NCBI RefSeq assembly: GCF_901709675.1
Contig: NC_051087.1
Coordinates: 1,382,001 to 1,446,000, forward strand
Origin: Syngnathus acus
Taxonomy: Eukaryota; Chordata; Actinopteri; Syngnathiformes; Syngnathidae
Reading direction: 5' to 3'
DNA length: 64,000 nucleotides
Part shown: one piece after another, positions 32,409 to 58,495 of the stretch
How the letters are laid out: the number at the start of each line of letters is the position of its first letter
How positions within the stretch are numbered: position 1 is the first letter of the stretch
The notes under the pieces: generated by a model
The model's input: only the letters and a program-made list of their open reading frames with translations
What the model was told of the DNA's origin: nothing
The model's database searches: none
Program-made: the position numbers and the translations under genes

Positions 32409-35400
32409 ATGGAGGAGAAGGTGCTCGGGATCGCCCCGCACTCGCTGGCCGTGGTGTTGTCGAGGTTGAGCGGCCACCGTGAGGACGAGACGTCGGTCAC
32501 GCCACCGGTGCCAGCAGCAGTGGCGGCCGGGTACCAGGTGTTCGCGGACTTCAAGGCCACCAACATGCAACATTTCTGGAACCAGGCGCTCACCCGGGCC
32601 CTGGCTGAGGTCTTCTTTCTGGGCTGGTTGGACGAGCACGTGCTGCTGATCCGCGGCCGCGAAGATCACCTGCAAGTGCTGCGGAATGGATGGACAAGAA
32701 GGACCCTGAAGGCTCCGCCGGGTTTCCACATCACCTCCTTAGGTGGGTCCAGTCCTCCATTTTGTTCATTTAATTACACTCTACCCATTAACACTAGGTA
32801 ACAAATAACTTCAATATGCGTCATTATTCAGTATTTGGCACCACAGCGGTTGTTCGTATCTAAAAAAATGTTCGTAAGTCGGAACCTTTTTTTTTTTCGG
32901 GAAACTTCCTTACATTAATATCGTAAACTTGAGCTAAATATCATGAATGAATAATTCCAGTTTTCCATAGCCAAAAAGGAGCAATCCTAATTTTTTTCTG
33001 GACAGAGCAACAAATGAAAAATAGGCAGAGGTTTCCCACAGTCTGCAAACAAACAAACAAAAAGTTCACCATTATTCAGCAAAATGACAATTTATTCATT
33101 CGTTCATCTCAAGTAAGAAAAAATAATTTAGTTGCTGCTCGCAAAACTGATGCCTTGTGTGACATCATCCAGTTTTCTTTTATGAGTTATCGATGGGCTC
33201 TTAATGATGCTTGCTTCTGGACACAACATACATTTCGGTGTCGTCCAAAGGTGAACGTTTGCGCTCGAGTAGTTGTCTGTGTGGAGACTGGAGCAAAACA
33301 CCGATAAGCACAGGAATGTTTGTCTTGTAGCTAATAGCTCACTTGCCGTACAAACTACACACCACGGCCAGACTGAGAGAAAAAAACAGCCCTATGTGAT
33401 GATTTTATCCTTGAAGAGTAATTAATATCGAGGTTGGGCCAAATATCGATGCAAAATCGTATTACATTGTTTCGGAGTGGGTGAGTACCAGGTATTGATA
33501 TTATTCACATCTTTTTGTCATTGTGTTAAATGAAATTTGATGTATCAATATATTGATGGTGTTTGATTGATTATAAGTTTTGATACAATCGGCAAAGTTG
33601 GTTCTCTATCGATTATGTTACAAGTCATGTTTCGTGTATCGTCATTTCCATTGAAAAGCTAGCTGGGTTGATAGAAAAGTATCGTCTTGCTGTATTGATG
33701 TGGCTTTGCGGTTCCCACCCCTACTTTAAAGCAGTGGACAAAGGTTGTGTGTTTTCCGTCAAAGGGTTTTTAGCAGCGAGCGTTAAATCCCATTAGTTGG
33801 GGGTCTTGGTATCCGTTGGATACACAATTGGGGGAGCAGGAAGGAAAAGCATTTTTTTTTTTTTGTATCCTGAAAAGTGCTGTCTGGAAGGAAAGGGAGC
33901 GTCCCGCCACAGAATGACGGGAAACGGCAGGAATTTGTTTTTGACTCGTTTTCCATCGATAGATGAAGTTTACACGAGGCGTCTTAAAAGTTCCACTAGA
34001 GGGCAGAAATGACTCAGGCTAGTAAAGAAGTTACAGGCCCAACCAAACTGTCCCTCGAGTGACCCGACTTGAGTTTTATTTATTTTTTTGGGTGGAAGTA
34101 AACTCAACTCAACACACTTCGCAATTAGTTTGACAAATAGTAAGCAATTCATTTAAAAAAAAAAAGGCTTGCAGCTGCTTTATGAAGTTTCCTGTCAAAC
34201 TAAACACAAAACAAAGGCCTTGCTAGCTTAATGCTAATGCTAAGTAGCTTCTATGTTGTGATTTATTAACCCTTCAAGCAACCAAATGGTTCTGTAACAA
34301 CATGACCAATTCAAATTGTCAGTGTGCCTAATCTACGTGCTTTTTGAAACTATTACACTAAACGAAAACAGTTTTTTTTATAAAAACATCAGACACGTGA
34401 ACCTCGAGAACAAAGTGTAAACATCAAAACCGTAGTCTTTTTTATTTTTTTCTAACCATCGCGGACATTACCTCTACCGAACCGACCGGATTTGAACCCA
34501 GAACCACCGCGGCAAGACTGCCGACCACTTGTTCACCGTGCTGCATATGCTTACCTATGAACTGAATACCAATGAAGCCAAATCAATAAAAAGTCACATG
34601 ACGTATGACATCTTCCCCATCTTCTATTGTGAGCAACTGCCACTTTAAGGTGGGGTGGGGGGGTCTTGTGTGTGTGTGTGGGGGGCTCTGGTGGTGCTCG
34701 GCGAGGTAACAGCTATGAGCTCATCGGCTTGCGTCGTCATGGCAACAAAGGCTGTTGCAGCACTACTGAGGAATAAAATGGCTGGCGTACTAGTTCACCC
34801 CCCTTCCCTTTTCCTCCTCATCTTTTCTCTTCTTTAGTATCAGTGAACTGGAGCAGATTGGTTGTGACACCACAAGATGACCCCCCCCCCCCCCATGTCA
34901 TTTTGTGTGCACCCCTTCTTTTAACAAAAAGTCACCAAGGTGAGGATGCAGTCAGCTGACTTCATCTGAGCTGTGATTTTATTTTTTTAATGTGGACCCC
35001 CCCCCACACACACCTCGCATCCAGACGCATGCTCACGCACACACTTTCTCTCTCTCTCTCATACACACACACACCCTTCCTGGAGGTGCTGGGAGCAGCT
35101 GCAGCATTAGCGGCGGGAAGAGAAGCCGTTGACTGGAGTTTGCCCCCCCCCCACCACCTCCACCCGCCCTCCCCGACCGACTCTCTCACACACAAGCGCC
35201 CCCCTCCCTCCCTCCCCTCCACCCACCCCTGCGTTAATGAATGGATGCTACGGCTAACGGATCGCCGCCGCCGCCGCCATCGAGGCTGGATGTCTATTCT
35301 TGACTTGATTTCTTTCTTCTTCCTATGCTCTCCTGTTTTGGCTTGTTTTTGTTGTCTCCCTCCCTCCCCGCCCTTCACTCGTGTTTGTCAAGGGTGGAGA

Positions 35401-38400
35401 GAAAAAACAGAAGGACGACGGGGGTGTCTGTGCGTGCGTGCGTGCGTGCGTGCGTGTGTGTGGCGGCGGCGCTCGACGGGGATAAAGATGGAGGTGAACG
35501 TGGCGTCCCCGCCGCTCGGCGTACTACCGTTGGGCTGAATGCAGGAGCTTTGATTTGGATACATTTTTTTTTGCCGCCTTTCCGGACAACGCTGAGCTAT
35601 TGTCAGGCCTCGATGGGAAAGGAACAATCCTGAAAACGACATCCACCCCCCTCCCGCCCCCTCCACCCTTTCTCTTTTGATTATATTTACCCCATTTCAC
35701 CTCCTTCCTACCTTCCCTCAACACCCCCACCTCCCCTCCCCCGCATCGGAGCGTAATGTGCCCCCCCGCGCATGCAAATGGTGGCCGGGTGATGCCTCCC
35801 GGGAGGGAGCCCGCCACGAGCCGCCGCCGCTGCCTCCACCGCCGCGTCGCTGTTCGTCAATGAGACGCACGCCACTTCTTCCTGCCATGTCCAGTGGGCC
35901 ATCGCTCTAGCGGGACGCTCGCTACCCCATGAGGGGGAGGCGCTGAGCCCCTGAGGTTGGTCCACCTCCCCCCTGCCCCCCCCTCTTCACCACCCCTCAC
36001 CCCCCCCCCCCCACCTCCCCTAAAAAAAAAAAACAAGGGGGTCACGATGAAGAAGAACCGCAACGTGCGGCGGGCCTGGGCCGGCTCGGAGAAAGACATC
36101 CGTGTGCAGAAGCAGCACCTTCCTCCACCTCCTCCTCCCCATTTCTCGCCGTCCCCGCCGAGTTTTCGGGCATCAGGTGAGTGCGTCACCTCAAAACCCC
36201 CCGGAAAGGATCCACCCATGGATGACCATTCACCTCACTACACTCCAAAAACAAGAAACAATATTGCGTCACCAAAACAACAGGACGTTTTCACTTAGCT
36301 TGAAATAGTGGAGTACCAACTCTGTGCTCTAATGTTTGGGCTTTAAAAAAAAAAAAAAAGGAGGAATGAAATGAGAAAGATTTGCCAATTTGATTTTTTT
36401 TCCCAATTTATCGATTAATCGACCAGCAAATAAATCGACATTGATGAAGTGTTCGGAGACCTTGTTTATTGTAAAATTTGCCAAGTAGCAGAATTTCAGC
36501 CTCTTAACAATTGTTCTCCAATTTTTGTAGTCTATGAAAGAAGAATGAAAAAGAATCCTGGTATGTTTTTTTTCGAACAAAACATTCGCAAACATTTATT
36601 ACTTTGTTTTGGAAGATTCTCTGATATGTCCCAAACCAATGACTAAAAAAATAATCAGTTTGCGTATTTTCTGTATTGTCAATTCGAATTACTTTACTGT
36701 TTTTGAAAGTCGTCACGGATATTTAAAAATATGCAATTCATTGAATTTTTAAAAAAAAATGTTAATGATTGAAATTGTTCTCAACATGCGTAGCAGCACC
36801 TGCACTCTTTCACTTCTGGCTGTTTTCCTCTGCACTACTTTTGTTTCGGTTTTTTTGCCCCAGTGACTGGGACACTTTCGAACCACTCATAAGATTCATT
36901 CATCTCATTCATCCCATCATTGTCATGGTTGAAAAAGTCGCCGCACCCATTTTGAACCTATTTTCAACCTTTTTATTCACGTGCTATGATGTAATCAATT
37001 GTGTAACTAGTGTAGAGTTTATATTTGTAGTTGTTTTACTATTTGTCTTGGCGCTATGAAAGAAAATTGTTTTAGAAGAAGGAATATAGTGGCGGAAAAA
37101 ATCGTCTTGACTAAAAAAGATCCCAAAAGCTGGCAATGTTCAACTCCAAATTGTGCACGCCAGCTATGTTGGGTGACATGAAGCCATGACGTCATAGCGT
37201 CGCTCCACTGACCGGCCGGCGCTACGGAAAGGAGCTTACGCTTACGGCGGGGACCGTGAGCTCGCTACGAGTGACATCACGGCAAAGCCTGCTCACTTCG
37301 ACAAAGGCGACAGCACGTGGCGCGCGAGTACTCGTTGTCGACGGTTGCCGCAGCAGCTAGCACACAAACAGGAAGACGAGCGAGCGAGGGAGGGAGGGAG
37401 GGAGAGAGAAACGGAGAGAGGACGAGGTGGAGCTAGAGTCGTTTGACCATTACGTCATAGCTTCTCTCTCTCACTCACCCAGCCATGCTTTTCTTTTCTT
37501 TTCTCTCTCGCTGGCTGTCTCTGGCTCACTGGCAGGTGACGTGTCGCCCATCAGCATGTCGCCCATCAGCCAGTCACAGTTCATCCCGCTGGGCGAGATC
37601 CTGTGCCTGGCCATCTCGGCCATGAACGCCGCCCACAAGCCCGTCAGCCAGGAGGCTCTGGTGGAGCACCTCACCGCCAGCTTCCCAGGTAAGCGGCGGC
37701 GGCAGCGGCGGGCGGGTACGACCGACGGGCCGACCGGGCAGAATCCCAATCCATTTCTCTTTCCATCCAAGGCGTGCCCACACCCAGCGTGGAGGTTCTG
37801 CGACACACCCTGAACATGCTGGTGCGAGAAAGAAAGATCTACCCGACTCCAGAGGGCTACTTCATCGTCACACCCCAAACCTACTTCATCACGCCGTCCC
37901 TCATCCGAAGCAACAACAAGTGGTACCACCTGGACGACCGGCTGCAGGAGCGACAAGCGACGCCGCTGGCGCCGCCGCAACCTCAGCAGTGTACTTCGCC
38001 CAAGTCGGGGAACGTCACGCCGTCGGCGCCCGCTTGCCCGTCGGAGAAGCCCTCCCGGAAGAATCACAGCGACTCGTACAATTCCCGACGCGACGAGCCG
38101 CCGCCGCCGAGGCTTCAGAGTAAGACGCCGAAGGAGCAGCAGAGTAAGACCCCCAAGGACCACGGCCAAGCTCCGGCGAGCAAGGAGCAGCGAGGAGAAC
38201 CGCCGTCCTACCCCTACCCGCCCCCCCTCACGTCCCCCCCTGTCCAGAAAGATCCGGCAGACAAGAGCAAAAGCGTGACGTCCTTCCCGTACAAAACGGA
38301 CACCCTGACCAAAAAGAAAGAGGCCAGCGGAAGCGGCGAGAAACAATCCAAGCGCTTCGGCCTGCGCCTCTTCCGCCTGAGCTTCAAGAAGGACAAGATG

Positions 38401-40849
38401 AGGCAGCTGGCCACTTTCTCGGCGCAGTTCCCGCCGGAGGAGTGGCCGTTGCGCGACGAGGAGGTCCCCGCCGCGCCCATCCCCCGCGAGATCGAGATGG
38501 AGATCATCCGGCGTATCAACCCCGACCTGACGGTGGAGAACGTGGCCCGCCACACGGCCGTGATGAAGCGGCTGGAGGAGGAGCGGACGCAGAAACACAA
38601 GGCGGGCTCGTCGGCGCAGCACAGCGCCCGCAGCCGACGGGGCCGCGGCCACCGGCGGGTCCCGCACGGTAAGTCTCGCTCGCACAGCAAGCCGAGGACT
38701 TCCCGAGGGGAGCCTTCCGAGGGTTCCAACTGGGATCTTCTTTTCATGGAAAGGGATTACCGCTTCTTCAGCCACTCGCTGGTCCGCTCCCCTCGGGAGG
38801 CCATGTACACCCTGGAGCGGCGGCGTAGCGGCGGCGGCGGCGCCGCCACGTACCTCGTCCACAGCAACCCCAACATCACAGAGTCCTCCTGCCCCGTCAC
38901 GCCCGAGTGGGACGTGTCCGGGGAGCTGGCCAAGAGGAGGACGGAGATGCCCTTCCCCGAGCCCTCCCGGGGCACCTGCCAGTCTAGGGTGCAGAGGAGT
39001 CACAGTCACAATCAGGAGCGCAAGTCGCGCCACGACCGCTCGGACCAGGCCAAGGAGCGCTCGCGCTCCATGGACAATTCCCTTAAAGGGCCGTCGCTCG
39101 GCCCGCCCGAAGACTTTGAGGCCGGAGCGGACGAGCGGGGCGGCGTTGGCGGCGGCGGCGGCGCCCACTACTACACGGACGACGGCACCCTGCGCGCCTC
39201 GCAGAAGTCGGCCCACTACTCAAGGATCATGTTCTCTGCTGCTAAGTTCCACTCGGATTTCAATGTGCCTGATTTGGGGAAAGGGAGCGCGGACGAGTTG
39301 AGGCTCCGCAGTAGCGCCGAGAGGAACAAGAGCAGAGACAGTCTGCCGTCCTACAACGAGCTCATGGGACTTTCTCCCAAGCCCTCGGCGGACGAATACT
39401 TCCAGTGCAATACGTCAAACGAAACAATCCTAACTGCCCCCTCGCCTCAGGCAAAATCAGAATATGACACGTTAACCTCATCGGGAGGACGCCGAAAGGG
39501 CTCTCCGGCAGACCGCCAAACGCCTCGCCTCACTTCTCCGCACAAGGTGGAGTACAAGGAGGACTTGTCGGCGGCCAAGGGTCAAAACGGCGGCGGCGGA
39601 TCGCTGCGACTGACGCCGAGCCAGACGCCGGAGCCGGCGCAGAGCGCCCGCCTGACGCCGCACCAACACAACGTGGACCCCGGCGGGGGCGGCGGTGCCA
39701 TCAAGAGGAAGGAGATCTTCAGCAAGGACACCTTGTTCAAACCCCCCCCACACAATGCCTTGTCCGCGGGCTACGCGGACAGCAGCTACACCAAGTCTGG
39801 CACATTGCGGAAAGCCTCGCACGCCAAATCAACAGAGGCCCTCGACAATCCTGAGCCCCAGCAGCCTTCCAATTCCGCCTCGGCCTCGCCCGCCATGTTG
39901 CAGGCCTGCCTCGAGCCAACCGTCCCGCCCGCCTCCTTCGACTACTACAACGTCTCGGACGACGAGGATGACGAGGAGGCGGAGGAGGACTCGCACAAAG
40001 AGTTGGCCAAGGCGGAGGACGGCAAGGACCATCGGGAAGCGGGCGGTAACGGCGGCGGCACCGTTGTGGGCGGTGGCGGCGGTGGCGCCGGGGAGGGAAC
40101 CATCAAGTGGCTCCTGCAGCGGGAGAAGGAGCACGATCTGCAGCGCAAACTGGAGAGCAATCTAACCTTGCTCAGCCCCAAGGAGACGGAGAACGGCAGC
40201 AGTCAGAAGTCGGCCCACTCGGCGCGCTTGGACAGCATGGACAGTAGCAGCGTCACCGTGGACAGCGGATTCAACTCGCCCAGGTACGCTCGCTCGGCTG
40301 CTTGATTCGTCAAATCATTCATTACATCGACAACAGACCCATGATCAAATTTATCGCTTCATATTTGAATAATTTAGTTTAAAGACCTTTTTTTTTTTTC
40401 TTCTAAATTTAGACTGTGTGAATGCTGCTGGATACTTTTTCCGCATTTGTTTGCTAGCTAGCTAGCTAATGTGCTTTATTTATATACTGTGGCTCATTTC
40501 ATACATGAGAAGTTTGAATTTGAAAAAGCCAGGTGGACTTTTTTTGTAGCCATTCTACGGTTGGTTCCTGATATGCTGCGTCGACTCTTCTTCATCGCTT
40601 GATGTTTTGCTTTTTTCATCCCGTCTCTCTTTCTGGCGCAGGACGCGCGAGAGCCTGGCGTCCAACACGTCCAGCATCGTGGAGAGCAATAGGCGGCAGA
40701 ACCCGGCGCTGAGCCCCGGGCACCACGTGGGCCCGGGCGGCGCGGGACTGCCCTTCAGCTTCCGCGCCATCCCCGAGCCGCCCGCTCCGTCGCAGCCCGA
40801 CAAACTGCAGAAGCCCGCCAACTGCCTGGCCTCCATCACCAGCGTGTAG
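32409..40849 (+). CDS. stox2: STOX2, storkhead-box 2, 1068 aa from the distal first exon
   Basis: Exons: 32409-32742 (1a), 37536-37688, 37772-40283, 40642-40849. Phases are 1, 1, 2, then stop. Exon 1a (MEEKVLGIAPHSLAVVLSRL...) resembles the N-terminus of STOX1. The next exons encode the storkhead winged-helix domain, from SPISMSPISQSQFIPLGEIL to IYPTPEGYFIVTPQTYFITP. The 2.5-kb exon 3 holds a conserved basic block (KRFGLRLFRLSFKKDK), PEEWPLRDEE, IRRINPDLTVENVARHT, TPEWDVSGELAKRRTEMPFP and an acidic FDYYNVSDDED segment. The end LQKPANCLASITSV matches the family. Human STOX2 is 926 aa; extra length here is mostly Gly/Pro/Ser-rich insertions. Family members are putative DNA-binding regulators; STOX2 is linked to placental and preeclampsia biology, and its molecular targets are poorly defined. 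Confidence 0.95.
32743..36046. other. stox2: stox2 intron after exon 1a, including proximal promoter/5'UTR of exon 1b
   Basis: The left 2 kb is AT-rich with no gene. From about 34860 onwards there are long C runs (14 C at 34881-34894), CT/CA tracts and a (TGCG)n tract near 35430-35457. From 35200 the sequence becomes C/G-rich with several CpG-dense segments, suiting a promoter and leader for exon 1b. A tRNA-SINE-like fragment sits near 34453-34545. Confidence 0.55.
34453..34545 (-). repeat. tRNA-derived SINE-like fragment
   Basis: Read on the minus strand the segment begins GCAGCACGGTGAACAAGTGG and contains GTGGTTCTGGGTTCAAATCC, resembling the tRNA-related head (B-box) of a common fish interspersed repeat. 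It is degenerate. The family needs a library search. Confidence 0.45.
36047..36176 (+). CDS. stox2: stox2 alternative first coding exon 1b
   Basis: ATG at 36047 opens MKKNRNVRRAWAGSEKDIRV and runs 43 codons plus one base to a good donor (CATCAG|GTGAGT). The phase matches the storkhead exon at 37536, as does exon 1a. The start resembles the annotated human STOX2 N-terminus (MKKTRSTTLRRAW...). This isoform would be 1000 aa. The leader upstream (about 35200-36046) is C-rich and GC-rich, in keeping with a separate promoter. Confidence 0.85.
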
Positions 40850-40864
40850 AAGCCAGGGGACGAC

Positions 40865-41057
40865 TTTTTTTTTTTTTTTTTTTTTTTGCTTTTCCTTATT
40901 TTTTTTCTTCTGGTATCTCACACATTCACACACCTTGGGACTCCGGAGAATCTTACTGGGACTGTTACAAACAAACAAACAAAAAACAGGCATGGCTTCT
41001 AGAGACTGTTCCCACAGCTTCAACAAGAACTTGACTGCAAAAAAAAAAAAAAAAAAA
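40865..41057 (+). other. stox2: stox2 3'UTR segment flanked by U23 and A19 tracts
   Basis: Sixteen bases after the stox2 stop codon begins a run of 23 T (40865-40887). A run of 19 A follows at 41039-41057. In the mRNA the two could pair as a long A-U stem closing a ~150-base loop. Whether they do is unknown, and both could be ordinary slippage tracts. Confidence 0.6.
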
Positions 41058-41489
41058 TCATAAGGAAAGGCCAGAAGACTTCACAGAAGACTTTTTGCTG
41101 ACTTATCTGGAGATTTACCGGTATGGGAAAGTAGTAGAGTATAGGATTCAAGTAACATTTGGAAGCTTTTTCTATCACCTCATGTCCAATTCAGTGTTCT
41201 TCTTCCCGAACAAAGGCTCAACGGATCAGCACAATGTGGAGACCACCACAAGAAGAAGAAGAAGGAGGGATAAGGAAAGATAATACCGACATAAATCAGC
41301 TCTGGTTTGTGTGGCGCGATGCAAATGATGTAATGTATACTCCATACTTTTGATATCCTAATTATTATAACGGTGGTATTAAAGATGCTATGTGACCAAA
41401 AAGCAGGTTTGGACAAAATGGCCTCCATCCTTACACTTGACATTTTGTTCATTAGCCGAAGAATTGTTTTCAAGTACCTCGGGTCCTCT

Positions 41490-41563
41490 CGCCAAAGGTC
41501 AGCTGGGATGGGTTCCAGTTATTCTGGAACTGAACGACGACATCTTGGATAGAAAATGAATTC
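41490..41563 (+). repeat. Degenerate 3' tail of a teleost interspersed repeat
   Basis: The words GGTCAGCTGGGATGGGTTCC and ATAGAAAATGAATTCG match the familiar fish repeat ending GTCAGCTGGGATAGGCTCCA ... GAAAATGAATGG. The copy is short and diverged. Confidence 0.5.
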
Positions 41564-43425
41564 GCCTGACGTCGTTTGAATACGCTGCCGCCGATTCTCC
41601 CCAAAACATCTCCCACCCTCACCCCCCCAAAAAAAAAAAAAAAATCCAAATTGCACAGATCTACGTGTTGTTGTGACTGCTGAGTGTTTTGGTCATATAT
41701 TTTTCCAAATTAGTCTTTTATTCATAAAGTTTTATTGCCGTTTAGATAATCTATTGTTTTGTTTGAATGGGCGGCAAAAAACACTGCAGTACCGCGCATG
41801 GACAACAGGTGGAGGTAAAGTAAAGAGCCAAAGTCAGTTCACTTTTAGAAACAGTTAATATTGTAATACCTGTACATAATAATACAGTATTCTTTTTACT
41901 TATAGACATTTCTGGAAAAGACCACAGCAAAATTGACATTTTTTCTGATATCTCATTCCTGTCATTTTATATTGTGTAATTCTACACACCCATGTCCAAA
42001 TGTTAGGTCTTTGTGATTTACAAAATGAGACCAAAATCTTTCCACCATGAATGTGACCTGTACCTCTGTACATTCAAACTTGTTAAATGGGAGTCAACAC
42101 AATTATTTTTTAAAATTTACCATCTAAAGTGCCTCTAACTAAACCCATCAGCTGTTTTTTTTTTTTGTGGGGAAAAAGTTTTAATCTTGGTCTCATCTTT
42201 TCAAATCACAACAACCCGGCATTTGAAAAGGCTTGTCGATTTTTTTAATATCCACTTTACGTGTATGATAGTTGTGACAATAATACACCAATTTAATGCG
42301 CTTTTAACATATTTCATTAGGATATTTTCATGACTTTTGTGCCTTTCTCGGCTTTTTGGCCGTGACTAACCGGATACCTTAGGACGACCATTTTGGTTCG
42401 ACGTGGCTCACTCGGCCAAAAAAAAGGTAAGTCATGCATTTGTCGATCTTTTCAACCTTTGTGGACTTTAATAATGTGGAGGACGTGTAGCACTTGTCGG
42501 CGTCACAGACACAGACTCTTAATCTTAAAACACATGAGTTGGGGATGTTCTCGAGCTTGGCACGTAAGGGCGAATTGTCGTTCTTCCATTTCAAAACATT
42601 TGACATCCACACGCTTTGTACATCATCCCTTACACACCGATGCAGGAAAAGAACGTGCGTTTAAATGGCGAGCAGCTACAAAATGACAAGGCAATAATGT
42701 AGTACGACTCGTGCTGTCCGTCGTGTCCGTCCTTGTAGCACCATTGGGAACGTTTTCCTTGCCCGTCGTGAATATTCCCTTTCTGATATCCACCGAAAAA
42801 AACGAGTTTATCTTGTCCATTTTTTTACCTCTAAAGTGTGAATAATGCTACATTTCATTGCATTTCGTCTGTGAGTTAACACGATTAAGCACAAATACAT
42901 ACGGTAATTGAGAAACTATTATATTTGGTTATGTCATTTCTTTTTTTGAGACCGTTTGCATGGGAGCCACGTGGGGCAAGTGAGCCACAAGATTCAGCAG
43001 TCTTGGCACCCATTTTACTGCGCGTTACCACCACCTTCTGGACTGGTAAGGAACTGCACCGCCAGTCAAGTAGCTCCACGATTGTTTGGCCTTGTTGGAG
43101 GTCTGATATATATTTTTTTACCCATGTTATCTTCTCTCTGTGGGCACACACAAACACACACACACGCATACAATCAACACAACACGTGAAGCCATTTTGG
43201 GAGCGGTAAATAGGAAAAAAAAAATTTCAATAGTCTGTACAGTCCAAGAATGTTCCATTTTTGCAGGTTCTTGAGTTCATCCGCAATTTGTCATTCTCGC
43301 ATCCAACGAGCAGCTTAGACGTCCGTGACAAACGTTTGGAATTCACTGCGTAATTCCACGCCTGGTGTTCTTTTTGGGGGAGGTAACAATGTCGGCGTCC
43401 ATGGGACGAGAAGGTTTTCGGGAGG

Positions 43426-57941
<14,516 letters not shown>

Positions 57942-57949
57942 CCGACTCA

Positions 57950-58310
57950 ACAAGCGCAAGTGGAGTAGAGGCGGAACGGAACGGGACGGGACGGGACGGG
58001 AGCGGCCCCTCCAACGCCTCTGCCCCGACCGGCCCCCGCGCTCGCCCCGGGCGGTCGCCCCGGTCACCGGTCCCCCGGTGAGCGGCGCTTAGGACGCCGC
58101 TAAAGTGCTGTTGTGCTCGCTGGCCGCGCTCGTCCGTGAGCCCCCCATCGCGCTCCGCCGCCGTGCCGACGCCGAGGGGCCGTCACCACCGAGCTGGAAG
58201 TCCAACAAGAAGAAGAAGGTCCGTGAAGGCAGTGCAACCCGGGCTCCCGCTCCAAACATCCGCCCGGACGCACAGACACACACACGCGCGCGCGCGCGCA
58301 CCAACTAACT
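57950..58310 (-). promoter_or_regulatory. tll1: Probable tll1 promoter / 5'UTR, CpG-rich
   Basis: The 350 bases upstream of the tll1 start are GC- and CpG-dense, with short GGGACGGGAC repeats on the plus strand near 57979-58000, unlike the AT-rich surroundings. This suits a CpG-island promoter. The start site cannot be read from sequence. Confidence 0.5.
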
Positions 58311-58406
58311 ACGGTAATTCAACGACTAAAGTGGGCGACACACTTTTGCAAGAGAGTACAACTGTCATCTCCTTTGCAAGTGAGTCTGACAATCTGTGCG
58401 TGAATC

Positions 58407-58410
<4 letters not shown>

Positions 58411-58492
<82 letters not shown>
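58411..58492. repeat. (TC)41 microsatellite upstream of tll1
   Basis: Forty-one perfect TC units, GA on the tll1 sense strand, about 470-550 bases upstream of the tll1 ATG. This is the longest perfect dinucleotide tract in the window. Confidence 0.98.

Positions 58493-58495
<3 letters not shown>

Larger units (their letters stand above)
40850..43425. other. Convergent 3' regions of stox2 and tll1
   Basis: No additional coding gene is supported. The left half should be stox2 3'UTR and the right half tll1 3'UTR. A degenerate repeat tail (GCTGGGATGGGTTCCAG near 41510) lies in the stox2 side. No AATAAA is convincingly placed for either gene. Confidence 0.5.

Noticed and set aside
34453-34545. 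A tRNA gene on the minus strand
   Set aside because: Only a B-box-like GGTTCAAATCC is recognisable; the rest does not fold as a cloverleaf, so a degenerate tRNA-derived SINE is more likely.
37471-39216. A 581-codon open frame on the minus strand
   Set aside because: It lies opposite the stox2 coding exons, is Arg/Leu/Val/Gly-rich as expected from the complement of GC-rich sequence, and matches no family. It is a shadow of stox2.
57942-58067. N-terminal extension of tll1 from an upstream in-frame ATG at 58067
   Set aside because: It would add an Arg/Gly/Ser-rich stretch before the signal peptide and lies in the CpG-rich leader; starts at 57941 or 57908 leave a normal secretion signal.
58411-58492. 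Regularly repeated sequence that might suggest a CRISPR array
   Set aside because: It is a simple TC dinucleotide tract without spacers; no CRISPR array or cas gene exists in the window.
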